From: Ruminococcus flavefaciens FD-1
Lineage (GTDB): Bacteria; Bacillota; Clostridia; Oscillospirales; Ruminococcaceae
Direction: 5' to 3'
Assembly: GCA_000174895.1 (NCBI GenBank)
Contig: ACOK01000087.1
Location: 1-54,269 of the forward strand
Length of the DNA stretch: 54,269 nucleotides
This document shows positions 17,084-26,103 of this stretch, piece after piece; the first letter of the stretch is position 1, and every line of letters begins with the position of its first letter. The notes under the pieces are model-generated. The model saw only the letters and a program-made list of their open reading frames with translations, was not told where the DNA came from and made no database searches. The position numbers and the translations under genes are program-made.

Positions 17084-17649
17084 TATAAACCAAGTGCATA
17101 TCCTGCGATAATGCCGATAACAGCAGAAATGCCTATGATCGCTATTGGGTGGAGTTTTTTGAAAGCAAGCACAGCTCCGAGAGCGAATATGCTAAGTGAG
17201 AGCCAAAAGCCTGCTCCTGAGAATACCGCAGTCTGTAACCCATTCGGAAAGAAAACCGTCATACCGACAGACAGAAATGCTGCACCGATCAGACCGATCA
17301 CCGCTGGACGCAATCCGTACATCACGCCGTCAACGGCTCGGCTCTTGCGGAACTTCTCGTAGAACTTTGCAACGATAAGAATAATCACAAATGACGGCAG
17401 GACAACTCCAAGTGTAGCACACACAGCGCCGAAAATGCCGCCTGTTCTGATACCGACAAATGTAGCCATATTTATCGCAAGCGGCCCCGGTGTGCTTTCA
17501 CTAACGGCAATGAAGTCCACCACTTCAGCTTGTGTGAGCCAGCCGTGACGCTCGACCTCGCTCTGTATCAGAGGGAGCATCGCATACCCTCCGCCGAACG
17601 TAAAGGCCCCTATCTTCAGAAAGGTCAGGAGCAGCTCAATCCATATCAT
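17083..17649 (-). CDS. ChrA-type chromate transporter subunit (short form, second)
   Basis: This is a 188-residue half-size CHR protein with the family motifs FTFGGGYAMLPLIQ near the start and AVSESTPGPLAINMATFVG near residues 50-70, followed by several membrane helices. Two-gene short CHR transporters work as heterodimers for chromate efflux; other oxyanions are possible. The ATG at 17649 has AAAGGAG upstream and overlaps the end of the first subunit gene by 14 nt, so the two are coupled. The last ~210 nt are duplicated at 11937-12146. Confidence 0.88.
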   Translation of the reverse strand: MIWIELLLTFLKIGAFTFGGGYAMLPLIQSEVERHGWLTQAEVVDFIAVSESTPGPLAINMATFVGIRTGGIFGAVCATLGVVLPSFVIILIVAKFYEKFRKSRAVDGVMYGLRPAVIGLIGAAFLSVGMTVFFPNGLQTAVFSGAGFWLSLSIFALGAVLAFKKLHPIAIIGISAVIGIIAGYALGL

Positions 17650-18193
17650 CGCTCTGCTCCTTTCTGAACAGCAGCGACCACACAAGCCCGAACACTGCAC
17701 AGCCGATGATAACAAAGACCGCATCTATTTTCAGAAAAGCTGTCAGCACCAGTGCCGCTGCCATGATAACATAGGAGACAGCGTGCTTTTTCGCTGCCAT
17801 GAACATGGTATAGACTGCTTTGAGGATCAATGCGAGGACGCCTGCCCGGATTCCCATAAAGGCATACTGCACAGCTCTCGACTCCTGAAAGGCTTTCAGG
17901 ACAAAAGAAATAAGCGAGATAATAAGGAACGACGGCAGAACCACACCCAGCGTTGCACAGACAGCGCCGGGCGTTCCTGCTCTGCGGCTGCCCACAAAGG
18001 TTGCTGCATTGATTGCCACCGGACCCGGTGTGGATTCTGCGATCGCAACGACTTCCAGTATATCGTCCTCATTCAGCCATTGTTTATTATCACAGACCTC
18101 ACGCTGTATCAGCGGTATCATCGCATAACCGCCGCCAAAGGTAAACGCTCCGATCTTCATGAAGGTCAGAAACAAGTCAAGGTTTTTGTTCAT
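17636..18193 (-). CDS. ChrA-type chromate transporter subunit (short form, first)
   Basis: This 185-residue membrane protein has the CHR signature FTFGGGYAMIPLIQ near residue 20 and AIAESTPGPVAINAATFVG near residues 50-70. It is homologous to the subunit that follows it. The ATG at 18193 is preferred over one further upstream because GGGGTGAT lies at the right distance, and because the predicted transcription start (~18203) falls only about 10 nt before it. Transcription is probably repressed through the palindrome described at 18200. Confidence 0.88.
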   Translation of the reverse strand: MNKNLDLFLTFMKIGAFTFGGGYAMIPLIQREVCDNKQWLNEDDILEVVAIAESTPGPVAINAATFVGSRRAGTPGAVCATLGVVLPSFLIISLISFVLKAFQESRAVQYAFMGIRAGVLALILKAVYTMFMAAKKHAVSYVIMAAALVLTAFLKIDAVFVIIGCAVFGLVWSLLFRKEQSDDMD

Positions 18194-18199
18194 AGGATC

Positions 18200-18239
18200 A
18201 CCCCATAGCATTATACCACAGTGCTATGGGGTGTGTCAA
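18200..18239 (-). promoter_or_regulatory. chrA promoter with overlapping palindromic operator
   Basis: On the minus strand TTGACA (18234-18239) and TATAAT (18210-18215) are both exact, with an 18-nt spacer. A perfect inverted repeat, TGCTATGGGGT with ACCCCATAGCA (arms 18222-18232 and 18200-18210, 11 nt apart), covers the spacer and the transcription start. This is a clear repressor site. No matching regulator gene lies beside it. Confidence 0.8.
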
Positions 18240-18280
18240 TTTGTAAGAGCTTTATCGACTTTGAATCCGGTTCAAAGTTA

Positions 18281-18319
18281 AGAACCTGTCCGCACATTCA
18301 CCCTATGTGGACAGGTTCT
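18281..18319. repeat. Hairpin repeat, copy 1
   Basis: AGAACCTGTCC (18281-18291) pairs with GGACAGGTTCT (18309-18319), extended by CACAT/ATGTG. The 28 nt 18292-18319 recur exactly at 31138-31165. No gene is visible in 18240-18508. Confidence 0.65.
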
Positions 18320-18414
18320 AAAGTATTATGATCCGTGGTTTTCAGTTCGTTTCTTTTTCAGAATGATCTGCACATTTGCATAAAAACCTAACAGAGCTAC
18401 ACGAGAATAAAAAG

Positions 18415-18437
18415 TGGGACTAATATGTCCCATTTTT
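18415..18437. terminator. Bidirectional terminator-like hairpin
   Basis: TGGGAC-TAATAT-GTCCCA is flanked by A-rich and T-rich runs, so it could end transcripts on either strand. It sits between the divergent chrA and HTH/CARF-HEPN units and insulates them. Confidence 0.6.
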
Positions 18438-18438
18438 A

Positions 18439-18478
18439 TTGACTATTTCTGTTAAGTGTGATATGCTGTTAACAGAAA
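18439..18478 (+). promoter_or_regulatory. Promoter with palindromic operator of the HTH/CARF-HEPN operon
   Basis: TTGACT (18439-18444) and TATGCT (18462-18467) are 17 nt apart, with a TGA extension. A perfect inverted repeat, TTTCTGTTAA (18446-18455) and TTAACAGAAA (18469-18478), brackets the -10. The HTH protein encoded first in the operon is the obvious candidate to bind it. Confidence 0.75.
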
Positions 18479-18508
18479 CAACGTTACACTTTCAGAGGAG
18501 TTGATCTT

Positions 18509-20530
18509 ATGGGTATCACGTCACAGATGATAATAAGCGTCAGAGAAGAGATCTTTGATGACAGCACTGTGAAAAAGGACGATCTTTCAAAATACTTCAA
18601 TATGAAAATAAAAGAACTGAACAGCAAGTTCGGTATCGTTCTGACGAAAAAGGATATTGCATCAAAACTGAATATAAGCTATGAACTTTTCAGAAAGATC
18701 ATTAACAGGGAAAAACCTACAAAAAAGCGTGACTGCATTATTGCGGTATGTGCGCTTCTTGGTCTGGATACGGAGGATTCAAATAAGGCTCTCAGGTTCA
18801 ACAATATGCTGAAACTGGATGACCGCAGCGGCAGAGATGAGATCATCATGACTATCCTTGACAATCACCGCAGACATTATACGGATAATGATGAACTGGA
18901 CTATGATCCCGATATTATCAGTGAGATCAATCAGGTGCTTGCGGATAACGCTTATCCGCAGCTGGATATTATCAATCACAGGAAAAAGCCCACCGATAAT
19001 GATGAAAAAGAAAAGAAGTATCCGTATAAGCTTGTTAAGAAGATGTGTGAAGATTACTCGATTCAAGAATGGCGTCCCTTTATAAGAACTGAGACATTAA
19101 ATAGCAGCGATATTGGTCATTATATTAACGACGCTTCAGTTTTCAGTGATAATCATATATCTGCTTATATGATATTCGATAACAATGGAGAACAGATAAC
19201 CATACATCTTGATGTATCAGTAGATTATCGTTTTGATAATGAATATTATTTTGTGGAAAAAGGGAACGGTTTGATTAAAGAATACAAGGTATATAAACGA
19301 ATAGAAGATACAGGAGAATTCCGCAGCAGTTTTGAAGAACTGAGAGAATATGCTTATAATGAACTGAGAAACAGTGATGCTGTTTTTAATGACACCAAAA
19401 ACTTTATCTATCGTGCGTGTACTGTAGTCAGAGACGGAGATCTGCACCTTTATATCGAAATATTCAACTTTGATATCCCGCAGTTCAACGAATACTACCT
19501 GTTGGATTATTGCAACGGAAAGTATGATATGACTGTTTCAAACAGCAGCAGATTGATGAGAGTGTTGCTTCCGCCTGAAGTATATAAGAAAAAATACGGA
19601 AATGCTGCCGATAAGATAATTGCAGAATACGATCATGAAAATGACGAGTTCAGAGTATTGAGCAATAGTGGTATTGATTCAGATTCACAAGATTCTTTCC
19701 TCAGGTTCAGGAGAAAAGATTATTACAGAATGCTGAAAAAGCAGGCCGAATCACACATTAGTGAAATCAGAAAGTCACCGATTCAGACAATTCAGAGATA
19801 TTTGGATAAACAAGATTTAGAAGATATATTCAGAGCCAAAGCGAAAGAAAGATCACATGGTTTCTTTCATCCTGAGTATGATCCCTTGAAACTGATTCCG
19901 TTTTTTCATGCAGAGGATGCCTTTAATTGCATATGGGGACCGAATGAAAAAATAATAGGATACTACAAAAAATACCTTGAATTGATAAACAATTCACCTG
20001 ATGTGGATGACGATTTTGATTTTGAAACTGCACGTTCTGCATTAAAACATACATACAATGTTTTTTATAAATGCAGGTTGAAATTAAAAGATAAATATGG
20101 ATACACCTATAATATGCAAAATCATGATTTAAATGAAGAATATAATAATATGAAAGAATTCATTATCAATAATAGTATAAACGATTTAGAAGAAGATATT
20201 GATTCCGAATATAATAAGATCAGAAAATATGTTGATATGGGATTTAAAAACTCTGTAGACGTATGGTATGCAGCAAAAAAGTCCGGATTGAAACAAGGTA
20301 AATCTATTGAAGAGATTGATCTTGAAATGGCTAAGTACGGGAAAAAAGCATTTGAAAAGATCATCGGAGTAAAAAATCCCGAACCTGTTTTCACTCTTTC
20401 TGACGGACGACAGTTTAAACTGACAGTAAATGACCTGCTTGATGGTGCAAATCTCGGAATAACTTCAATAGATGAGATCGGAAAAGTAATTCTTAAACAC
20501 GGAACTCTCGAAGTGAGCAAGCTCCTGTAA
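18509..20530 (+). CDS. HTH-domain protein of unknown function (673 residues)
   Basis: Residues ~44-90 form an XRE-like helix-turn-helix (TKKDIASKLNISYELFRKII, then an ICALLGLDT-type end). I do not recognise the rest. The central part (~190-420) is rich in beta-strand-like segments, and the C-terminal part (~430-673) is helical and charged. It has no membrane segment or signal peptide. GAGGAG lies 8 nt before the ATG. The CARF-HEPN gene follows after 29 nt, so the two form an operon under a palindromic promoter. It may be the operon's repressor, a signal sensor or a modulator of the nuclease. No function is established. Confidence 0.8.
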   Translation: MGITSQMIISVREEIFDDSTVKKDDLSKYFNMKIKELNSKFGIVLTKKDIASKLNISYELFRKIINREKPTKKRDCIIAVCALLGLDTEDSNKALRFNNMLKLDDRSGRDEIIMTILDNHRRHYTDNDELDYDPDIISEINQVLADNAYPQLDIINHRKKPTDNDEKEKKYPYKLVKKMCEDYSIQEWRPFIRTETLNSSDIGHYINDASVFSDNHISAYMIFDNNGEQITIHLDVSVDYRFDNEYYFVEKGNGLIKEYKVYKRIEDTGEFRSSFEELREYAYNELRNSDAVFNDTKNFIYRACTVVRDGDLHLYIEIFNFDIPQFNEYYLLDYCNGKYDMTVSNSSRLMRVLLPPEVYKKKYGNAADKIIAEYDHENDEFRVLSNSGIDSDSQDSFLRFRRKDYYRMLKKQAESHISEIRKSPIQTIQRYLDKQDLEDIFRAKAKERSHGFFHPEYDPLKLIPFFHAEDAFNCIWGPNEKIIGYYKKYLELINNSPDVDDDFDFETARSALKHTYNVFYKCRLKLKDKYGYTYNMQNHDLNEEYNNMKEFIINNSINDLEEDIDSEYNKIRKYVDMGFKNSVDVWYAAKKSGLKQGKSIEEIDLEMAKYGKKAFEKIIGVKNPEPVFTLSDGRQFKLTVNDLLDGANLGITSIDEIGKVILKHGTLEVSKLL

Positions 20531-20559
20531 AAATATGAATCTGAAGAGGAGGTAATACT

Positions 20560-23130
20560 ATGAATATACTTATCACCTGTATCGGAGCAATGAGTGAAAA
20601 TGCTCCGTCTGTACTTTACAACAAAGGTACTATCCAGGCTGAAATGACAAGTGAAGCCTGCTGTAAATATCTGCTGAAAAAACGTGGACGTACTCCTGAT
20701 CTTGTAATTGCACTATGTATGCCTGACGGAAATAAGACTAAGAATAATTACATCAGCTTTGAAAGATCAGTCTGTGATTTCTGTACAAGCGAAGGGCGGC
20801 GTGCTCCTTCATTTGCAGCTGTAAAGATCACAAAAAACGAGGAAAAAGCAAACTTTTTCGGCAGATCGATATTCATGGTCCGCCATCTGATACAGCAGTA
20901 CAGTAAGCCCGAAGGAACACGTATAATGATAGATACTTCGCCGGAACTTCATTCTCTCGATAGAATGTTTCAGATGGTGATCTGTCTGCTTAAACATGAC
21001 GGATATAATATGATCGAATCATACTATACTTCTCCGGAAAAAAAGCAGATAGCCGGAGATCATACCGATCATCTTATGGCGATGACAGAGGCTATAACCG
21101 AGTTTTCCGAGTACGGCACATCCGAAAAAATGAGAGCCTGCTTCAGGTCGTTTGCACGAAAAAAGACTGATCCTGTCGTAAATCATCTGATGAAAGCAAT
21201 GCAGTCGTTTTCAGATTCCATACAGCTTTGCCAGACAGAAAGATTACAGGATATCCTCAATAATGAGGTGTTCCCGACTCTTGATGAAATAGAAAAGATG
21301 TCAGAAAGTGCTGTCATACGTGAAGATGTTTTTACTCTGAAGCTGATGGCTGAAAATATACGAAAAAAATTCGGATTCAGTATGACAGGGGACAAATACG
21401 CAGTATCACCGATGATGCTGATAGAGTGGTGTCTGAAAAATCGCTGTATTCAACAGGCAGTCACACTTTTTGTTGAGAGTATCCCGAAATATCTGTTCAG
21501 TTCAGGAATAATGAAATATGACGATATGCTTGAGAATACCCTTAACTCACCCGAAGTGAATTTTATATATACCCAGATGATACAGGCCTGCTGCACTGAA
21601 GACGGTGTCACATATGTCAGCAGTAATAATGGCGGACCGAGACTTATGCGCTTAGAACTGATGAAGAAGTACATTGAAAAGGGAAGAGTAAATGCGGCAG
21701 ATGAGGATAAGATACGATTATTCATAGATACCCTTGACGAATTCAGGAGACTCATAGGCGATAGAAGACCGAGGGCAGTCATGGGCAATTATGCACCGAA
21801 AAATGAAGCAGAGAAAAAGCTTGTTGAGCTGATACTAAAATTCAATCCCACTTCATTCAGCAAATTTGTGAATACTCTGAAAGTGCATACCAGCATCTTC
21901 ACTCTTTTCCTGAATGAGATGGATAAGACTGAAATAAAACCGTCTGAGACAGAAACAGTTACAACCGAAGCCAATATAATATCCAAAAAGCTTTTCGGTA
22001 TAAGGAATTTTACAATGCAGGCACTGAGGAGAAATCTTCCCGGTATCAGACTTAACATTCATCGTGACAAGATCGGCGATTTCAAAAAATTCCTTGCATA
22101 TTATGTGTACATCAAACAATGTGTACGCAATTATCTCAACCATGCAAGGGATTTCGAGGATGATCTTTCCGCAGATCAGATCGAAGAATTTCAGAGCTAT
22201 TCCATCAATACAGAAGCACATTCCATCAGCACTATAACAGATAATATCATCGATGCAATGAAGTGCCTTGATTCATGCATCATCAAGGAACATAAATCTA
22301 TCCGTCCCGTTAAGAAGTACTATCTGAATATCCCGAAAAGCTCTGTTACCGATACGGAAAATGTCAGAAGTGCAGGAAATAAAATTGTTTTCCATAATTC
22401 TGATCCTCAGATCAGCGGATTCGGGCAGACTCATTTTTCAATTATTCCTGTTATTGCAAATTCCGTCCGGGCAGGAGAGGCGGTGAAAATATACGGCATA
22501 AAGCCTGCGTCCGAATACTCGGATATCTGGGAAGCAAAGCTGTTTGCGGAGCTGGATGAACTGGTTATCGAAAAGGATTTTGATTATGAGTATGAGCAGA
22601 TAGATAACTCAGAAGCAAACGAGATAAGCACTCCGCTTGGATTATTCAGCAGACTTGTGTCAACAGTTGTGAACGGAGACAGCATATATGCCGATCTTAC
22701 GTCTGTTGAAGCTCCCATACCGATGATAATGATGATGTTCATGAATTATCTTATCAACTATCAGAAAGACACGAAGATCGAATCAGCAGTGTATGGAAGG
22801 ACTGATAATTCTTCGCTTATCTGCGAGCTGTATGATATTACAAATCTCATCTATGCAGGAAATATAATCAGCAATGCAAATAATATCGCTGATCCCAAAA
22901 ATCCACTCGAAGCGATCATGTCATACGGTAATCAGCCGAAAGAGCAGAAGACAAGCTGCGTTGAAGGCGGTATCGCCGAAGATAATGATAGTGCAGATAC
23001 AGGAAAAAATCAGAAACTGTCGGCGAAAAAAAGATTCACTTCATCTCCACGCCTAAGACGTGAGAATATCAGGTATCATCTTTCAAGACAGATCTGTCAT
23101 TATTTCAGTAAAAGGGCAGTGAGTATGTGA
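20560..23130 (+). CDS. CARF-HEPN-type putative RNase with a second CARF-like domain
   Basis: Residues 1-~160 look like a CARF/TM1812-type Rossmann domain: MNILITCIG as strand 1, DLVIAL as a later strand, and RIMIDTSPELHSLDRMF in the place of the DxTHG/ligand loop. Residues ~200-590 are helical. They hold WCLKNRCIQQAVTLFVE (290-306), typical of TM1812/Csx1-like proteins, and the HEPN motif R523-NYLN-H528 within a segment of the form RN-x3-HA. Residues ~600-780 look like a second CARF-like domain (GDSIYADLTSVEAPIPM). CARF domains bind cyclic oligoadenylates or similar nucleotides and HEPN dimers cut RNA. AGGAGG lies 7 nt before the ATG. No CRISPR genes accompany it. Confidence 0.75.
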   Translation: MNILITCIGAMSENAPSVLYNKGTIQAEMTSEACCKYLLKKRGRTPDLVIALCMPDGNKTKNNYISFERSVCDFCTSEGRRAPSFAAVKITKNEEKANFFGRSIFMVRHLIQQYSKPEGTRIMIDTSPELHSLDRMFQMVICLLKHDGYNMIESYYTSPEKKQIAGDHTDHLMAMTEAITEFSEYGTSEKMRACFRSFARKKTDPVVNHLMKAMQSFSDSIQLCQTERLQDILNNEVFPTLDEIEKMSESAVIREDVFTLKLMAENIRKKFGFSMTGDKYAVSPMMLIEWCLKNRCIQQAVTLFVESIPKYLFSSGIMKYDDMLENTLNSPEVNFIYTQMIQACCTEDGVTYVSSNNGGPRLMRLELMKKYIEKGRVNAADEDKIRLFIDTLDEFRRLIGDRRPRAVMGNYAPKNEAEKKLVELILKFNPTSFSKFVNTLKVHTSIFTLFLNEMDKTEIKPSETETVTTEANIISKKLFGIRNFTMQALRRNLPGIRLNIHRDKIGDFKKFLAYYVYIKQCVRNYLNHARDFEDDLSADQIEEFQSYSINTEAHSISTITDNIIDAMKCLDSCIIKEHKSIRPVKKYYLNIPKSSVTDTENVRSAGNKIVFHNSDPQISGFGQTHFSIIPVIANSVRAGEAVKIYGIKPASEYSDIWEAKLFAELDELVIEKDFDYEYEQIDNSEANEISTPLGLFSRLVSTVVNGDSIYADLTSVEAPIPMIMMMFMNYLINYQKDTKIESAVYGRTDNSSLICELYDITNLIYAGNIISNANNIADPKNPLEAIMSYGNQPKEQKTSCVEGGIAEDNDSADTGKNQKLSAKKRFTSSPRLRRENIRYHLSRQICHYFSKRAVSM

Positions 23131-23140
23131 ATTATAAACC

Positions 23141-23180
23141 CAAACTTCGCAGTTAAATACTGCGAAGTTTGAGTTCTTAT
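23141..23180 (+). terminator. Terminator of the HTH/CARF-HEPN operon
   Basis: A perfect 13-bp stem (23141-23153 with 23159-23171) with a 5-nt loop starts 11 nt after the stop codon. The following sequence is only moderately T-rich. Confidence 0.65.
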
Positions 23181-23232
23181 ATTTATTGTTAACCCGACTC
23201 TATTCAGCATCACGATCCCTTATCGTAACTTT

Positions 23233-26103
23233 TCAGTTTTCAGATTCGTAGTTATCAACTGATGATCTTGAATAATATGTCAGTACAGCAGAAGCGTCTT
23301 TGCCGTCCACGATCCCGTCAAAATTGAAGTCGGCAAGTATGCTGTCAACTTCTTCTTTTTCGCCCACAGATGTTCTTGCGTAACTTGTAAGTATTGCAGA
23401 AGCATCTCTTCCGTCTATGATCTCGTTCCCGTCAACGTCGCCCATTATATCCTTACACTGCGGCAGTTCATTCCACTGAAAACTATGCAAAGAAGACGGG
23501 CAACGCATCTCCCATTTGGTATGATAATCTTTGTCCACTATCTGTGAATCGCTTCTCATAAACCAGTCGTAACTGACAGTATCGCCATCGTCCCATGTGG
23601 TATCAACGTGGAAATAGTGATCGCCTATTTTTGCTATTACCCATGCATGACCATCGTCATACTCAGAGTTATATTCCACATAGCAGGACTCTATACCTGC
23701 TTCGTGAAGCATAAGATTCATAGCTCTTGCATAGCCCTCACAAACAGTTGAATCACTGAGGAAAACCGATTGATCAACATGATTCTTTTGAGCAGGCATA
23801 TTATCAAGATCGTAGTATACCATACTGCAGACCTTATCATGGATGGCCTTTAATTTAACTATATCGGGCATATCATCGGTTATAGTTTCGTTTACTGTCT
23901 GCTTTACAAGAAAAGCTGTATATTTGTTCAGGAATCCGATATCGTCTGCGTCGTAAAAGTTCTTCTCTATAAACTCTTTGTATCCGGGTTTTGGTGAACC
24001 GTCATCATTAAAAGGAGATTCATTGTTTATTTTCATAAGGTTGGGACAGTCACTAAATGCCTGACCGCAGATATCTTTTGTTATATCAACGTTCAGATCA
24101 GCAAGTTCTTCACACCATGCAAACGCCCCTTCCCCCAACTCAACGTTTTCACCAATGGTAAGTTCTTTGAATTCCTTGACAATACTTGCGCCGATCTGAT
24201 GCACTATAACTTTTCCACTGTTTTCGCTGTTGATAGTGATATTGTTTACCCGACAAAACGGGTTGAACAAATCCTGAAACATCTCATCTGCTGAAATATT
24301 TATGTTCAGATCCCGGATATTCTTATCTTCAAAAATTCCACGAGAAGGATCTTCATCCAATTGCTCACCGGTAATGGTAATATCATAATTATCTGCATAT
24401 TCCTTGTTAACTTCGATGTCATATTTTACCCCGGAACTATACTGACTGTCAATATTCTCAAGAGGGTAACAGGTGTTCTTATGATCGGGATGTTCCGTAA
24501 GATGCGATCTCATATACATCGGATATACCTTTTCGATGATATCGCTTGAATAATTGTTTTTCATCATTTCGTTTTTTGTATAACCGACCAATTCATCATA
24601 ATCATCAGATCTGAGAACTTCTGTTTCGCCGGAAGGATATTTCAGCGTGATCTCAGCAATACCCGTAACAGCACCTTTCCAGTGCTTATTGGCTATACTG
24701 ATACCATCGGGTATATTCAGCGAAATATCGGCATTTTCATAAGCTTCAGAATAGTATACGTGTTCCAGATCGATCTTGCTTACCTTTTTGCCGTTATATT
24801 CAGTGGGCAGAACATCTCCCGACATACAGCTGATATTAACACTTAAATAGTAATCATCGTCTTCGGGATCGTATAAATATGAGAACGGAGTATTATGTAT
24901 ATCAGATGCAAGCAATGCTTCCTTTTCTCCTGATGGATATGAAAGATACATTGCTCTGATAGATGTATCATTATTATTCCAGTTCTTATCAACTACTTTC
25001 ATCCCCTCGGGAATGATTATAACAGGAGCTTTATTTAGTATAGTATTATTGCTGAAATCCAGATCTTTTAAGCAGAGTTTCTCTATCTTCTTCCCGTTTG
25101 CCTCTGTGGGCAGAATAACTTCATAGCTTTCCTTGTCTATTTTCAGATCGATGTATTCATTGTCGCTGTTATAAAACCATCTGATAATTCCGTCTTCATC
25201 TTTTTGTGGAATTTCTTCATTATTAACGGGGGCTTCAATATCCTCGGAAATATAGTCTTTACATCTGTGATCAGGGTGGCTCATCAGCAAAAAGGACATT
25301 TCGTTTTGTAAATTTTCTTCTATATAGTTTTCATCAAACTCATTATTTCTTAATATATTCTTTGTATACTCAACTAATTCATCATAATCATCAGACCTGA
25401 GAACTTCGGTTTCACCGGAAGGATATTTCAGCGTGATCTCAGGGATACCTGTAACAGCACCTTTCCAGTGCTTGTTAACTATCCGGATTCCCTCGGGTAT
25501 CTCCAGTTCGTATCCGGTGTAAGGATCGAAATTATCAGTATAGTGTATATGCTCCAGATCGAGTTTATCAACTTTCTTTCCTTTGTATTCGGTTGGAAGT
25601 GCATCAAACTCCCCGGCGAGATTAATACCTAAATAGTAATCATCGTCTTCCTCATCATATAAATAAGAAAACGTACTGTTATTAAGATCGGCAGCCATTA
25701 AAGTTTCTGATTCTCCTGAAGAATATTCAAGAGTCATTTTCTTGATATGGGTCTTTTCATATGTCCAGTTCGTCCAGATATCTTCTACACACTCAGGGAC
25801 AATCAATTTTATTGTATTATTCATACAATAACTGTCAGGGCATTGAAAACAGTCCAGAGACAGTCCTGTTATTTCTTCACCGTTGACTTCCGACGGGATC
25901 ACGACTTCATTACTATTCGGATCTATTTTTAAATTTATATATTCAAAACCATAGTCATAATTCCACTTTAGTACTCCATGATCCTCATTATTCCATGATT
26001 CCTCAGTATATTGATCCTCCGCATAGCTTATCACAAATGGTACTGACTGAACAGTCAGGGCAAGTGCTATTGCTGAGGATATTATTCTTCTTTTTAACTT
26101 CAT
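23233..26103 (-). CDS. Secreted transglutaminase-like protein with type I dockerin
   Basis: A signal peptide (1-29, KLKRR then a hydrophobic core ending SYAED) leads two tandem repeats of about 230 residues (each with PSGET/KEALL-type strands and KHWKGAVTGI). A transglutaminase-like domain follows with the triad C788 (VCEGYA), H819 (GHAW) and D834 (VDTTW). Residues 889-948 are a dockerin with two calcium loops (DVDGNEIIDGRDASAIL and DFNFDGIVDGKDASAVL). Dockerins attach enzymes to cellulosomal scaffoldins, so this protein may join the cellulosome and act as a protease or protein-crosslinking enzyme. AAGGAGGAG lies 8 nt upstream of the ATG. Confidence 0.88.
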   Translation of the reverse strand: MKLKRRIISSAIALALTVQSVPFVISYAEDQYTEESWNNEDHGVLKWNYDYGFEYINLKIDPNSNEVVIPSEVNGEEITGLSLDCFQCPDSYCMNNTIKLIVPECVEDIWTNWTYEKTHIKKMTLEYSSGESETLMAADLNNSTFSYLYDEEDDDYYLGINLAGEFDALPTEYKGKKVDKLDLEHIHYTDNFDPYTGYELEIPEGIRIVNKHWKGAVTGIPEITLKYPSGETEVLRSDDYDELVEYTKNILRNNEFDENYIEENLQNEMSFLLMSHPDHRCKDYISEDIEAPVNNEEIPQKDEDGIIRWFYNSDNEYIDLKIDKESYEVILPTEANGKKIEKLCLKDLDFSNNTILNKAPVIIIPEGMKVVDKNWNNNDTSIRAMYLSYPSGEKEALLASDIHNTPFSYLYDPEDDDYYLSVNISCMSGDVLPTEYNGKKVSKIDLEHVYYSEAYENADISLNIPDGISIANKHWKGAVTGIAEITLKYPSGETEVLRSDDYDELVGYTKNEMMKNNYSSDIIEKVYPMYMRSHLTEHPDHKNTCYPLENIDSQYSSGVKYDIEVNKEYADNYDITITGEQLDEDPSRGIFEDKNIRDLNINISADEMFQDLFNPFCRVNNITINSENSGKVIVHQIGASIVKEFKELTIGENVELGEGAFAWCEELADLNVDITKDICGQAFSDCPNLMKINNESPFNDDGSPKPGYKEFIEKNFYDADDIGFLNKYTAFLVKQTVNETITDDMPDIVKLKAIHDKVCSMVYYDLDNMPAQKNHVDQSVFLSDSTVCEGYARAMNLMLHEAGIESCYVEYNSEYDDGHAWVIAKIGDHYFHVDTTWDDGDTVSYDWFMRSDSQIVDKDYHTKWEMRCPSSLHSFQWNELPQCKDIMGDVDGNEIIDGRDASAILTSYARTSVGEKEEVDSILADFNFDGIVDGKDASAVLTYYSRSSVDNYESEN

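Noticed and set aside
20560..23130. Cas13-type effector
   Set aside because: Only one convincing R-x4-H motif is present and the ends look CARF-like. Cas13 has two HEPN sites and a longer chain.
18240..23230. CRISPR array or cas genes near the CARF-HEPN gene
   Set aside because: I looked for regularly spaced direct repeats and for Cas10/Cas7/Cas6-like motifs in and around this region and saw none. The repeats present are single hairpins.
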